A stretch of DNA of 64,000 bases from Natronoglomus mannanivorans (lineage in GTDB: Archaea; Halobacteriota; Halobacteria; Halobacteriales; Natrialbaceae), in the NCBI GenBank assembly GCA_025517485.1, contig JAOPKB010000003.1:248001-312000 (forward strand), in the 5' to 3' direction. Positions 16,447 to 25,125 of the stretch are shown here, piece after piece. Within the stretch, counting starts at the first letter, position 1, and each line of letters starts with the position of its first letter. The notes beneath the pieces are model-generated. The model did not search any database and was not told the origin of the DNA. It saw only the letters and a program-made list of their open reading frames with translations. The position numbers were made by a program, and so were the translations under genes.

Positions 16447-18072
16447 TCAGCGGTCCGTCAACAGGTACCGCAGGATGTCACCGTAGGCCGGCCGGGTGAT
16501 GAGGACGCCGATCAGGACACCCAGGATGGTGATGATCGCGAAGCCCTGCAGGTCACCGAGGTTCAGGACGGCCAGCGGCGACATGGCGATGATCGTCGTC
16601 CCCGCGGCCGCGCCGATGACCCAGAACGCCTTCCGGAACCGGGACTCGAAGACGCGCCTCGAGTTGACGTCACCCTCGGACATCACCTCGTCGGCGATGA
16701 TGATGAGGTCGTCCACCCCGGTACCGACCACGGCGATAAAGCCGGCCACCTCCGGGAGCCCCAGTGGCATCCTGATCGCCGCGGCGAAGCCAAGCAGGAT
16801 GACCACTTCGGCGAGTGCCGTCACGATCATCGGTGCGGCGACGCGTGCGTCGGCGTAGCGCAGGTAGACGACGCCGCTGACGGTGAGCACCGAGATGACC
16901 CCGATGATCAGCGAGTAGACCTTGAACTGATCGGCCAGCGCCGGCTCGAGCGTGAACGTCTGGTCGTTCTCGAAGTCCAGCGGTGCGCGCAGGCTGCCGG
17001 CCCGGAGGTTGATCGAGAGTGACTGTGCCTCCTGCTGGTTCGGTGCGCCCATAATGAACCGCGGGTCGTTCGCCCAGTCGCCAGACCGCATGTTCTGTGC
17101 GAGGTCGCCGCCCATACTGTGGGAGTCGACGACTTCACCGTCGACGACGGTGAGCAGACAGTAGTTCTGCCCCTCCGCGCCGGGATTCTCGTAGTCACAC
17201 TGCCCGACTCCTTCGTTCGTGAACCCGATGTCGTTCATCCGCTGTTGGTAGTCCGGCGCGATGTCTGACCGAACCGTTACCGGGACGTGGTGTCCGCTTC
17301 GATCGTTGTAGTCCGGCGGACTGATCGACGCGAAGTCGCCCTGTTCGAGGACGGTCTCGTTCGTCTGCGAGCCGTTCCCGTCGGGATAGTGGGCGACGAC
17401 TCTGACGATCCCTCGCTCGGACAGATGGTTGCGAAGTTCCTGTGGCGTCCAGTCTGGGACCTCGGTGACGATGTAGAACTGGCCGCCGATGTCCGACTGG
17501 GAGACACGGCCGCCCGAGAGGCCCGCCTCGTTGATCTTCGTGTCGATCGTACCGATCATCTCGTCGCGCGTCGCCTGCGTGACGCCCTCTCTGATGTCGT
17601 CTTCGGTCGCGTCGACCTCGGCGGTCTGTAACGCACCGGCGAACTCCGACTGCGAGACGTTCTTGGTGAATACCTCCGCGGTGTAGGTTCCCGTTCGCTC
17701 GTCGAACCGAAGCATGACGTCCGCGGGATCGAGCTCGAGTTCGTCTCGAAGCGTCTGACTGACCTCGATTTCGCGGTCGGGATCGATCTCGAGGTTCTCT
17801 GCAGTCATTCCGACCACGGGTGCGCTCACCCGCGTCCCGCCGTCGAGGCTGAGGCCGTAGACGAGGTTCGTCCAGCCCTGAGTGGTCTCGACGGACGCCG
17901 CCGTTCCGTTCACGTTCCCGTCGGTTCCGTTTTCGGCGACGGCAGTGCCGTCACCGATGCTGTCGTCGGCGAAGATGCCACCGGGGATGAACAGGGCGAC
18001 GAGAGCCACGCTGACGAAGACGATCAGGAGGATGATCCGCCAGTAAGCCTTGATGAAATCGCGCAGACCCAT
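16447..18072 (-). CDS. secD: protein-export membrane protein SecD
   Basis: 541-residue subunit of the SecDF complex that assists Sec translocation from the outer face. One N-terminal helix (~12-32) is followed by a large extracytoplasmic domain (to about 355) with the family motif LVYGLSLDGGTRVSAPVVG near residue 70, then five C-terminal helices with TALAEVVILLGFAAAI and GFIAVVGTGVDDLIIIADEV, the D-containing helix 4 motif of the RND-like family. It overlaps the upstream secF stop by one base (TGATG), so the two are translationally coupled. Confidence 0.95.
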   Translation of the reverse strand: MGLRDFIKAYWRIILLIVFVSVALVALFIPGGIFADDSIGDGTAVAENGTDGNVNGTAASVETTQGWTNLVYGLSLDGGTRVSAPVVGMTAENLEIDPDREIEVSQTLRDELELDPADVMLRFDERTGTYTAEVFTKNVSQSEFAGALQTAEVDATEDDIREGVTQATRDEMIGTIDTKINEAGLSGGRVSQSDIGGQFYIVTEVPDWTPQELRNHLSERGIVRVVAHYPDGNGSQTNETVLEQGDFASISPPDYNDRSGHHVPVTVRSDIAPDYQQRMNDIGFTNEGVGQCDYENPGAEGQNYCLLTVVDGEVVDSHSMGGDLAQNMRSGDWANDPRFIMGAPNQQEAQSLSINLRAGSLRAPLDFENDQTFTLEPALADQFKVYSLIIGVISVLTVSGVVYLRYADARVAAPMIVTALAEVVILLGFAAAIRMPLGLPEVAGFIAVVGTGVDDLIIIADEVMSEGDVNSRRVFESRFRKAFWVIGAAAGTTIIAMSPLAVLNLGDLQGFAIITILGVLIGVLITRPAYGDILRYLLTDR

Positions 18073-18953
18073 CAGCGGTTCACCCCTTTGAACTTGTACC
18101 AGCGGAGCATACTGAGATTGAGCATGTAGGTGTTCATCAGGTCGGCAGCGAGGCCGACGAAGAGGATCAGGCCGACCGATGCGAGCAGTTCGACGCCGAA
18201 CAGCGTCGCGGAGATTGCCATCACGAGCATCGCCGCCATCGACGTGACCGTCATCGTCACACCGGTTCGCATCGCACGGTGAGTGCTCTCGTAGAAGTCA
18301 CCGCTCCGGCGGAGGATCGAGTTATTCAACAGGATGTCCGAGTCGACGGAGTAACCGATCAACAACAGCAGCGCCGCGACGGTCCCCAGCGTGAGTGGGA
18401 TGCCGGCGAGGTTCATGAACGCGAGCGGAATCACGATGTCGGAGAACGCGGAGACGACGATCGCGACCGACGGCACGAACGTCCGGAACAGGATGAACGC
18501 GAACACGCTCATCCCGACGAACGCGATTCCGATGCCGTACAGTGCAGTCTGTTGAGTCTGTGCGCCGAAACTCGCCGACGTCGACGAGCCCGACATGACG
18601 ACGCCGTCGTTACCGCCGAGTGGCTCGAGGTTCGATTCGGCCTGTTCGCGTAACGCTTCGTCGTCAGTCGACGTGAACTGGACGATGTAGCGGTTGTCCT
18701 CGGTCTGGACGGACTGGATCGACGAGACTTCCTCGTCGAAGGCGTCCGGAATGTCGCTCTCGTCGGTCGCCGTGTCGACGGTCAACTCGGTGCCGCCGGC
18801 GAACTCGATTCCGAGTCCGACGGGAGCGCCGGTGAACACGTACCAGCCACCGAGAATGGCGAGGGCGACTGCGAGGACCGCGAGCGGAACCGCCGCAAGC
18901 TGGCGGTTTGAGTACCGGGTGTAATCGATCTCCGGTACGTCGAAGTAACCCAT
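18072..18953 (-). CDS. secF: protein-export membrane protein SecF
   Basis: 293 residues with six membrane helices and an extracytoplasmic domain between helices 1 and 2. Motifs include GLGIEFAGGTELTV near residue 47, VSAFSDIVIPLAFM, LLLIGYSVDSDILLNNSILR (conserved GYSVxD helix) and SMAAMLVMAI. It is the first gene of a secF-secD operon, with the last base shared with secD. SecDF is not needed by the many Tat substrates encoded further right. Confidence 0.95.
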   Translation of the reverse strand: MGYFDVPEIDYTRYSNRQLAAVPLAVLAVALAILGGWYVFTGAPVGLGIEFAGGTELTVDTATDESDIPDAFDEEVSSIQSVQTEDNRYIVQFTSTDDEALREQAESNLEPLGGNDGVVMSGSSTSASFGAQTQQTALYGIGIAFVGMSVFAFILFRTFVPSVAIVVSAFSDIVIPLAFMNLAGIPLTLGTVAALLLLIGYSVDSDILLNNSILRRSGDFYESTHRAMRTGVTMTVTSMAAMLVMAISATLFGVELLASVGLILFVGLAADLMNTYMLNLSMLRWYKFKGVNR

Positions 18954-19055
18954 ATACCCGGGACTTGGATGCAGGCCAAGTAAGCTTTCTCAATTCCTAC
19001 GAGCGAGAAACCAATCGACCGTGCGCTCTTTGTCCCTCGATCCCGTGGTAATTAT

Positions 19056-19430
19056 ATGGCACAGAAAACCGACCGCGGGCGAGCGGACGAGCGAGAGGAG
19101 GGGAACGAGACAGCGCAGGAACGAGCCGACCGGATCGTCGTCTCCTATCCCGAAGACCTCTCCGACTGGGGGCGGTTTCAGGTCGAGAAACCGTCGTTCG
19201 TCGCCTTCCTGTTGAAGACTCGAGACCGCGCGAGCGAGGGCGACGTCTGGGAGGAGTTCGTCGACGTCGGCTGCTGTGGCAGCACCCTCGACGTTCCGTT
19301 ACGGGTCGAACGGATCGAGGGCGGATCGGTGATCGACGAGGAGACCGACCTCACCTACGAGGTTCGCGAGGCCTGCGGGATCGAAGGCAGCTGGCAGGTC
19401 CAGAGCGAGGGTGGGCCCAAGCAGGCCTGA
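19056..19430 (+). CDS. haloarchaeal conserved hypothetical protein
   Basis: 124-residue soluble acidic protein. The first 25 residues are charged and low in order (TDRGRADEREEGNETAQER), followed by a compact part with IVVSYPEDLSDWGRF, PSFVAFLLKTRDRA and the cysteine cluster VDVGCCGSTLDVPL. A third cysteine occurs at REACGIEGSW. The pattern suggests a metal or disulfide site, but I do not recognise a family with known function. It is divergent from secF with a 102-bp gap. Confidence 0.75.
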   Translation: MAQKTDRGRADEREEGNETAQERADRIVVSYPEDLSDWGRFQVEKPSFVAFLLKTRDRASEGDVWEEFVDVGCCGSTLDVPLRVERIEGGSVIDEETDLTYEVREACGIEGSWQVQSEGGPKQA

Positions 19431-19457
19431 GCGTCGGATAGCTCGATAAAGACGACG

Positions 19458-19931
19458 TCAATCCGGCAAGTACCGAACGCTCACCACACCGTCGTCCGGC
19501 GACCGGCGTACCTCGACGCGAACCGCCTCGAGTCTGGCCGCTCGAGTGACCGTCTCGACGTCCTCGAGGACGTCGCGCGCGGCGTCTTCGGTCTCGTCCG
19601 GCGGGACGGAGAGTACGTGAATCTCGCCGGTACCGGCGCGTTCGTTCGTGACGAGATCGCCCACGTCGGCCTCGGCGGCGAGTTCCGTCGAGTGAGTCGT
19701 CGGCGAGAGATCGCTGTCGATCACGTCGATCGAGCGTCGGTCGGCGACCTCGACGACCTGCCAGGAGACCTCGAGCGGCGGGTCGGGTGCCACGGTAGCC
19801 TCGAGGACGTCGTGGACCTCGAGGCCGGGGTTCGACGAGAGAGTCAGGACCTGTGCGGTGTCGACGTCGCGGACGACTGCCGAGTCGTCGTTGGCGTGGG
19901 TGACGACGTAGGTTCCGGTCTGTTCGGTCAT
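19458..19931 (-). CDS. DUF5812 family protein
   Basis: 157-residue soluble acidic protein beginning MTEQTGTYVVTHANDDSAVV and continuing VRDVDTAQVLTLSSNPGLE, the typical opening of haloarchaeal DUF5812 proteins. It looks like two small beta-rich parts followed by a helical one near VPPDETEDAARDVLEDVE. Function unknown. The ATG at 19931 is used because the longer frame to 20021 has an arginine-rich shadow-like extension. Confidence 0.82.
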   Translation of the reverse strand: MTEQTGTYVVTHANDDSAVVRDVDTAQVLTLSSNPGLEVHDVLEATVAPDPPLEVSWQVVEVADRRSIDVIDSDLSPTTHSTELAAEADVGDLVTNERAGTGEIHVLSVPPDETEDAARDVLEDVETVTRAARLEAVRVEVRRSPDDGVVSVRYLPD

Positions 19932-20021
19932 GGGTGGTGATAGGCAGCGAGGTGTTTTCGGGGTTTCGTCTCTCGGTCGGAAATCAGAACCCGATGAGCC
20001 CGCTCGGTACCGAACCGTCAA

Positions 20022-20543
20022 CTACCGCGAGAGCCGGTGTGTTCCATAGATCACCAGTACGGCGACGACCGGCGGGACCAGGCCGACGATCGACGGCAGC
20101 CCGTACAGCACTTCGAGGACGGGGCCGAGCGCGCCGTCGACGCTCGTTTGCTGTTCGGGCGGCGTCGAGACGACGAGTCCGAGGTAGACGGCAAAGATGA
20201 AGAGGAAACCGGTACTCGCGAGTCGACGGTCGTAACCCGTGTCGTCGCCGATCTCTCGGCGGTGACGGCGGGCGACGAACAGGACCGGTGCGAGGATCGG
20301 GAGGACGACGAGGAGGCCGACGAGGACGAAAAACGAGCGCAACAGCGAGATCGACCCGTCGCTCGCGTCGACGGTGTCCGCGATGAGGACGATCAACGCG
20401 AACACGAAGATGATCGTCACCAGCCCGGCGAGCACCAGCGCGACGGCGACGTACAGTTTGAACAGCCAGGAGTTGCTCCGGCTGAACGCGAACCGGAAGG
20501 CTCCCGGCAACCCGTCGTACGATTTCCCAGCCGCCTCGGTCAT
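20022..20543 (-). CDS. haloarchaeal hypothetical membrane protein
   Basis: 173 residues with about four membrane helices (35-60, 73-98, 118-135 and 148-168). It opens MTEAAGKSYDGLPGAFRFAF and contains a dibasic cytoplasmic loop ARRHRREIGDDTGYDRR. No catalytic motif. It lies 90 bp upstream of the DUF5812 gene in the same direction and may be cotranscribed. The ATG at 20543 is supported because the frame above it is arginine-rich and unlike a membrane protein. Confidence 0.72.
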   Translation of the reverse strand: MTEAAGKSYDGLPGAFRFAFSRSNSWLFKLYVAVALVLAGLVTIIFVFALIVLIADTVDASDGSISLLRSFFVLVGLLVVLPILAPVLFVARRHRREIGDDTGYDRRLASTGFLFIFAVYLGLVVSTPPEQQTSVDGALGPVLEVLYGLPSIVGLVPPVVAVLVIYGTHRLSR

Positions 20544-20713
20544 TGTTCGACGGTAGGGAGCGGGTCCGAATAAGCGGTGCGATACTGCGTCGGTTTCTGA
20601 TGGATCTCGAGAGCACGTGACCCGTCGGAACCCGTGAAACGGCAGGACGGAACGAGTGACGCGAGACGAAACGGGACGGAACGCCTTTACGCCCGGCCGT
20701 CGCGCAAACGCGC

Positions 20714-22090
20714 ATGGACGTCGACATCGGGAACGCGCTCGCCACCGTCGCTTCACCAGGAATCTCGAGAGACGCTCTCGAGCGACTCGACGAGGACGTC
20801 GCCCGCGCCCACGAACGGATCGAAGCGGGGCGTGCCGACGCCGAACACGGCTACGAGGCGCTGAACCTGCCGAGTCGAACCGATCCTGACGAGATCTATC
20901 GCGCCGTCGATCGCCCGGAGATCGCCGACGCCGACGCGCTCGTCACGATCGGAATCGGCGGCAGCGCGCTCGGAGCCGCGACGATCGCGGACGCACTGTC
21001 CGGGGCCGGGGCCGAGGTCGGAGTCGGTGCCGGGAGCGAGGTCGGAGCCGACACCGCAGACGACGGCACACAAACCGTCTTCCTCGACAACGTCGATCCG
21101 GAGTGGATCACGGGCCACCTCGAGACGCTCCCCCTCGAAAACACCGCGATCAACGTCGTCTCCCGGTCGGGGACGACCGCGGAGACACTGGCGAACTTTC
21201 TGGTCGTCCGCGAGGCCTTCGAGGACGCCGGCGTCGACTGGACGGAGCGGACGATCGTTACGACGGGCGAGGCGGGGCCGCTCCGAGAGCTCTCCGATCG
21301 CCACGGCCTGCCCGCACTGCAGGTCCCCGACGGCGTCCCCGGTCGTTTCTCCGCGCTCTCGCCGGTCGGACTCGTCGCGGCGGCCGTCTGCGGACACGAT
21401 CTCGAGGCCCTCCTCGCGGGCGCCAGCGCGGAAGCCGAGACGCTCACCGGCTCGCTGTTCGAGTGTCCGGCCTACGCCTACGGTGCCACGACTCACGCCC
21501 TCGCCGCCCGCGGCGCGTCGGTGAACGCGATGATGCCCTACGCGGAGTCCCTCGAGACCTACGCGGAGTGGTTCGCCCAGCTGTGGGCAGAGAGCCTCGG
21601 CAAGGACGACTTGGGCCAGACGCCGGTGCGCGCGCTGGGTGCGACCGACCAGCACTCTCAGCTCCAGCTCTATCGGGCGGGCCCGCGGAACACGCTCGTC
21701 AGCTTCGTCACGCCCCGCGAGCGCGACGACCGGGCGATTCCGGCGACCGACGTCGACGACCTTGCCTATCTCGGCGACGCGAGTCTGGGCGAACTCCTGC
21801 AGGCGGAGTTCGAGGCGACGGAAGCGAGCCTCGCCGCCGCGGGCCGGCCGAACGTCAGGATCGAACTCGAGCGCGTCGACGCCTTCGAACTCGGCGGACT
21901 CCTGTACGGCATGGAAGCCGCGTGCGTGCTCGCAGGCGAACTCGCGGGCGTGAACGCGTTCAACCAGCCCGCCGTCGAGTGGGCGAAGAAGGCGACCCGC
22001 GGACTCCTCGGCGGCACCGACGCCGACGGCAACAGACTCGAGGAGGCCGACGCCGTCGCCGAGAAGACGACGCTTCGCGTCGATCGGTAA
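20714..22090 (+). CDS. pgi: glucose-6-phosphate isomerase
   Basis: 458-residue cytosolic enzyme interconverting glucose 6-phosphate and fructose 6-phosphate, here in gluconeogenesis and sugar storage. The sugar-phosphate isomerase motifs are present: VTIGIGGSALGAATIADAL near residue 76, NVVSRSGTTAETLANFLV (phosphate-binding loop), LGATDQHSQLQLY and the C-terminal lysine region NQPAVEWAKKATRGLL. This is the classical bacterial-type fold (not the cupin archaeal enzyme). A Gly/Ala/Glu/Val-rich insertion at about residues 96-115 is a halophilic embellishment. It is the one gene in the left part that connects directly with glucose released by the cellulase cluster. Confidence 0.94.
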   Translation: MDVDIGNALATVASPGISRDALERLDEDVARAHERIEAGRADAEHGYEALNLPSRTDPDEIYRAVDRPEIADADALVTIGIGGSALGAATIADALSGAGAEVGVGAGSEVGADTADDGTQTVFLDNVDPEWITGHLETLPLENTAINVVSRSGTTAETLANFLVVREAFEDAGVDWTERTIVTTGEAGPLRELSDRHGLPALQVPDGVPGRFSALSPVGLVAAAVCGHDLEALLAGASAEAETLTGSLFECPAYAYGATTHALAARGASVNAMMPYAESLETYAEWFAQLWAESLGKDDLGQTPVRALGATDQHSQLQLYRAGPRNTLVSFVTPRERDDRAIPATDVDDLAYLGDASLGELLQAEFEATEASLAAAGRPNVRIELERVDAFELGGLLYGMEAACVLAGELAGVNAFNQPAVEWAKKATRGLLGGTDADGNRLEEADAVAEKTTLRVDR

Positions 22091-22154
22091 CGGCCCGAAC
22101 CCGCGGAACCGTCGAATGCGGTGACGCTTTGAACGACGAGCCGAAAGGGGGGCT

Positions 22155-23279
22155 ATGGGTGAGACAACACAGGCCACCGACAATTCGCCCACGCTCGAGG
22201 TCGTCCCCACGATCGGTGTGGGACTCTCGGGAGTCGCGCTGGCCGGCGTTTTCGTTCCGCTTCGTCGTGGTGTGTCGGATCCGGTGATTACGGTGGCGGT
22301 CGTCTGTGCGCTGTTCGCGCTCGTCGCGTTTGTCGCACGTCGACACGGGCTACTGGATCGGACGGTCGGAGGGCTGGGTGCAGCTGCCGCGAGTCTCTGT
22401 GTCGTGCTCCTGTCGGGATACGCACTGAATCAGGAAATCGCCGGGAGCGTCTCGCTGTCACTGGGCGTCGGTTCGGTGTCGTTATCGACCGTGTTCGGCG
22501 CGTTTCTCGCCGCGAGCATCGCGATCGGCGTGGGTATCGCGGAGTCGGTCGGTATCGACGGGTACGGAGTCCTGCGGCGCGCGCGCACGACGGTCGGTCT
22601 CACGATCCTCGGCTGGGTCGGCCTGTTCTCGGCGGCGCTCACGATGGAACTGTTCGCAGTTCCGGTCGTTCTCCTTCGCGGTGAGATTTCGGACGTCGAG
22701 TGGATGGTCGTCGCACAGGTCGGCATGGCGGTCGGGACGGGGCTCGTCGCGATCGGCTATCTCGTCGCGACCGATCGCGACTGGTCGTTCATCGACCTTC
22801 GCGTCCCGACGCTCAGGGACGTCGGCTGGACCGTCGGCGGGGTCGCCCTCCTGTTCGGTGCGTTGCTCGTGATCAGCGTGATCCTGTCCACGACCGGAAC
22901 CGAGAGTGCCGAGCACGCGACGGTCGATCAGGCCCGGGAGAACCCCGAACTGATGCTCGTGCTCATTCCGGCGGCGATTCTGGTCATCGGTCCATTCGAG
23001 GAACTCCTCTATCGGAACGTCGTCCAGAAGGCGATGTACGACGTGTTCTCGCGACAGGGTGCAATCGTCGCCGGAAGCGTCGTGTTCTCGATCGTCCACC
23101 TCTCGGCGTACGCGACCGCCGGTCTCGGGGCGGTGATGGCGAGTCTCGGCGTCGTCTTCGGACTCTCACTCGTTCTGGGATTCATCTACGAGCGGACGGA
23201 CAACCTCGTCGTTCCGGCCCTCGTCCACGGGATCTACAACGCGGTCGTCTTCGCGAACCTCTACTTCACGTACGCCTGA
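22155..23279 (+). CDS. CPBP family intramembrane metalloprotease
   Basis: 374-residue polytopic protein with about nine helices. Three conserved motifs of the CPBP/ABI (Rce1-like) family are visible near the C-terminus: EELLYRNVVQ (EExxxR, catalytic Glu pair), FSIVHLSAYA (FxxxH) and HGIYNAVVFAN (HxxxN). These form the membrane-embedded metal site. Substrates in archaea are unknown; candidates are prenylated or small membrane proteins. The gene is 64 bp after pgi on the same strand. Confidence 0.9.
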   Translation: MGETTQATDNSPTLEVVPTIGVGLSGVALAGVFVPLRRGVSDPVITVAVVCALFALVAFVARRHGLLDRTVGGLGAAAASLCVVLLSGYALNQEIAGSVSLSLGVGSVSLSTVFGAFLAASIAIGVGIAESVGIDGYGVLRRARTTVGLTILGWVGLFSAALTMELFAVPVVLLRGEISDVEWMVVAQVGMAVGTGLVAIGYLVATDRDWSFIDLRVPTLRDVGWTVGGVALLFGALLVISVILSTTGTESAEHATVDQARENPELMLVLIPAAILVIGPFEELLYRNVVQKAMYDVFSRQGAIVAGSVVFSIVHLSAYATAGLGAVMASLGVVFGLSLVLGFIYERTDNLVVPALVHGIYNAVVFANLYFTYA

Positions 23280-23379
23280 TCGGAAGAGACGAGAGCAGAC
23301 ACGACGCGAGACCTCCCCGCGAGACGAGTGGCGCGAACGGCTGACGGTCACTCGAGACTGACATCAGAATCGAGTGCAA

Positions 23380-23446
23380 GACCGGAAACAAAAACGAAAG
23401 CGAACGCGAACGTGAACGCGAAAACGAAACCGAAAGCCACCGAAAT
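23380..23446. repeat. imperfect hexanucleotide repeat tract
   Basis: About eleven imperfect 6-bp units of the form aaaacg / gaacgc / gaacgt / gaaacc follow each other in the spacer between the CPBP protease and nob1. Similar 6-bp tracts occur inside coding regions of this window (see findings). Confidence 0.6.
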
Positions 23447-23467
23447 CCGGATTCCGGCGCGGGTCAG

Positions 23468-23926
23468 CTACGACGGATTCTTCCGGGTGAGTGCCGACCC
23501 ACAGATCGGACAGCGGTCTTTCTCCTCGTCGAACTCCCGGCCACAGCCCTGACACTGGAATAGCCAGTCTCGTTGCTCGGAGATTCCCTCTCGAGCGATG
23601 AACTCGACCTCGACGTTCAGTTTCTCGGCGACGTTTTGCATCGCGTAGTCGTCCGTGACGAGCACGCCGTCGAGTTCGAACGACGCGGCGACGAGGCGAA
23701 TGTCGGTATCCGAGAGCACCTCGAGGTCGCCCGATTCCTTGGCGGCGCGACGAACCTTCTCTGTGGTGTCGTCGTTCGGGATGTGGATGTGCATGCCAGA
23801 CCCCTCCATCGCGTCGTAGCGATAGGCGCTCTCGTCCTCGAGTTCCTCGCGGACGAGTGGAATCGTGGCTGTCTGTGCGGTCGTGTGAAAGTCGTGGATA
23901 AAAGCTGACGAGTCGAGAATGTGCAT
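23468..23926 (-). CDS. nob1: endoribonuclease NOB1 (PIN domain plus zinc ribbon)
   Basis: 152-residue rRNA-processing nuclease that makes the 3' end of 16S rRNA. The PIN domain starts MHILDSSAFIHDF (first catalytic Asp) and contains REELEDE, LSDTDIRLVAASFELDG and VTDDYAMQNVA, giving the acidic active site. A C-terminal zinc ribbon has CQGCGREF and CPICGSAL. The ATG at 23926 is chosen because the family starts with M-x-x-L-D-S-S-A; an ATG at 23953 is possible and would overlap the previous gene. It is 10 bp downstream of the PRC-barrel gene, an association seen in haloarchaea. Confidence 0.92.
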   Translation of the reverse strand: MHILDSSAFIHDFHTTAQTATIPLVREELEDESAYRYDAMEGSGMHIHIPNDDTTEKVRRAAKESGDLEVLSDTDIRLVAASFELDGVLVTDDYAMQNVAEKLNVEVEFIAREGISEQRDWLFQCQGCGREFDEEKDRCPICGSALTRKNPS

Positions 23927-23936
23927 ACCGGTACCG

Positions 23937-24182
23937 TTAGCGTTGGACGACAATGTAATCCTTCACGGCCTGGACACGGCTGACGGAGATCAGAAACTGG
24001 CCAGTCTCGTTGCGATCGAAATCGACGGAGCGAGCAGGCAGTTCCTCGTCGGGTTCGATGACGAGATCGTGGAGTTTCCCGGACTTGAGGTCCATCGTGA
24101 TGTTGTAGAGCAGTCCCAGCTCGGTTCCATCCGATCCCATGACGGACTTCCCCGAGAGGTTTTCAGCGAGTATATCGCTCAT
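23937..24182 (-). CDS. PRC-barrel domain protein
   Basis: 81-residue single-domain protein: MSDILAENLSGKSVMGSDGT, ELGLLYNITMDLKSGKLHDL and a closing beta strand FLISVSRVQAVKDYIVV. The PRC-barrel fold is shared with the ribosome maturation factor RimM, so its position directly before nob1 suggests a role in rRNA processing (inference). The ATG at 24182 is taken; the one at 24218 adds 12 non-family residues. Confidence 0.85.
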   Translation of the reverse strand: MSDILAENLSGKSVMGSDGTELGLLYNITMDLKSGKLHDLVIEPDEELPARSVDFDRNETGQFLISVSRVQAVKDYIVVQR

Positions 24183-24223
24183 GCTATCCCGTTCAGACTT
24201 ATCACTATTAAACGCCACGGGCT

Positions 24224-24271
24224 GTCTGACGGACGTCGTCCTTCGACGGGACGCCCGTCTGACGGACGTCG
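24224..24271. repeat. 15-bp direct repeat upstream of the PRC-barrel/nob1 unit
   Basis: The word gtctgacggacgtcg occurs at 24224-24238 and again at 24257-24271, 33 bp apart start to start, about three helical turns. It lies 42-89 bp upstream of the start codon at 24182 and could be a paired protein-binding site. Confidence 0.4.
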
Positions 24272-24342
24272 GCCGGAGAGAAGGGCGTTCTCGGGACGGT
24301 ATCGGACGGTCTGACAGTCACGAGTCACACTCGGGAGAACGG

Positions 24343-24867
24343 TCAGTCCCAAGTTCGAGAAGTGTGGGAGCTACCGGTCGTCGGTTTCGAATCGACACCG
24401 TCTGGAGCCTTGTTCCGAGCGATCCAGACGCTGCCAGCGCCAACAGTACCGACGAACACTCCCGCGAGAAGAATATACAAGACTGGATCGATGAGGTTCG
24501 CTTCGGTTCTCGTCACCAATTCAAACAATATATTCGACAATCCAAGTCCGACCATTCCGACGAACATGCTGGCTCCGGCGACCGTAGACGCCGTCCGGTC
24601 GTCCGTCTCGAGGTGCCAAGCGAGAAAGAGACCGACGAAAACGGCCGCGACCATCATGATGTCGACCGTTGTGCTCAACTCCCAGCTGAATATAACCGGG
24701 GGTTCAATTTCCTGTGCAACCGTATCGAGAGCGAGAGCGAAGACTCCCATTCCGAGACCGGCCAGCGTGAACAGGGATCCGACGAACGTCGCCCACGCTT
24801 TCACCATCGCGTTCTGTCGTACACTGCTGGTCGTCCCATCGTCGGCGAGACGGCCTGTCGAGTCCAT
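24343..24867 (-). CDS. hypothetical four-helix membrane protein
   Basis: 174 residues with four membrane helices (about 24-46, 62-82, 95-115 and 122-145) and a hydrophilic C-terminal tail ending SSHTSRTWD. No known motif. The start at 24867 follows an AT-rich promoter-like stretch (24868-24915, with aatatttt and aaataggattg). It is upstream of the PRC-barrel gene but 160 bp away, so probably independent. Confidence 0.65.
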   Translation of the reverse strand: MDSTGRLADDGTTSSVRQNAMVKAWATFVGSLFTLAGLGMGVFALALDTVAQEIEPPVIFSWELSTTVDIMMVAAVFVGLFLAWHLETDDRTASTVAGASMFVGMVGLGLSNILFELVTRTEANLIDPVLYILLAGVFVGTVGAGSVWIARNKAPDGVDSKPTTGSSHTSRTWD

Positions 24868-25069
24868 AGGATTATTGATAGGTGAACGCAGAAATATTTT
24901 CCCAAATAGGATTGTAGATTTTTGCGCCACGTATGTACGATGGCGGGAAAGGCGCGGATCGGTGAGGCGACGTTCTCGAGACCCTCGTCCGAAGCGACTC
25001 AGGGGGCATTCGACGCGGTCGTGTCGTGGCGAACGGTATCACAGCGAATTTGACAGAACGCGTGACGAT

Positions 25070-25082
25070 GGCTTTAACTACC
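25070..25082 (+). promoter_or_regulatory. TATA-like box for infB
   Basis: The word ggctttaactacc lies 44-56 bp before the infB start codon. TTTAACT is a plausible haloarchaeal TATA element and would give a transcript with a leader of about 20 bases. Confidence 0.4.
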
Positions 25083-25125
25083 GCGCAACGGATTTTTCAG
25101 CAAAGACCTTCTCTGGTGGTTCATC

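Noticed and set aside
16053..16502. Overlapping forward frames opposite the hypothetical membrane protein
   Set aside because: Basic, low-complexity translations without membrane or domain features; the minus frame gives a coherent four-helix protein.
20753..22210. 485-codon minus-strand frame opposite pgi
   Set aside because: Arginine-rich shadow of the GC-biased pgi gene; pgi has complete family motifs in the plus frame.
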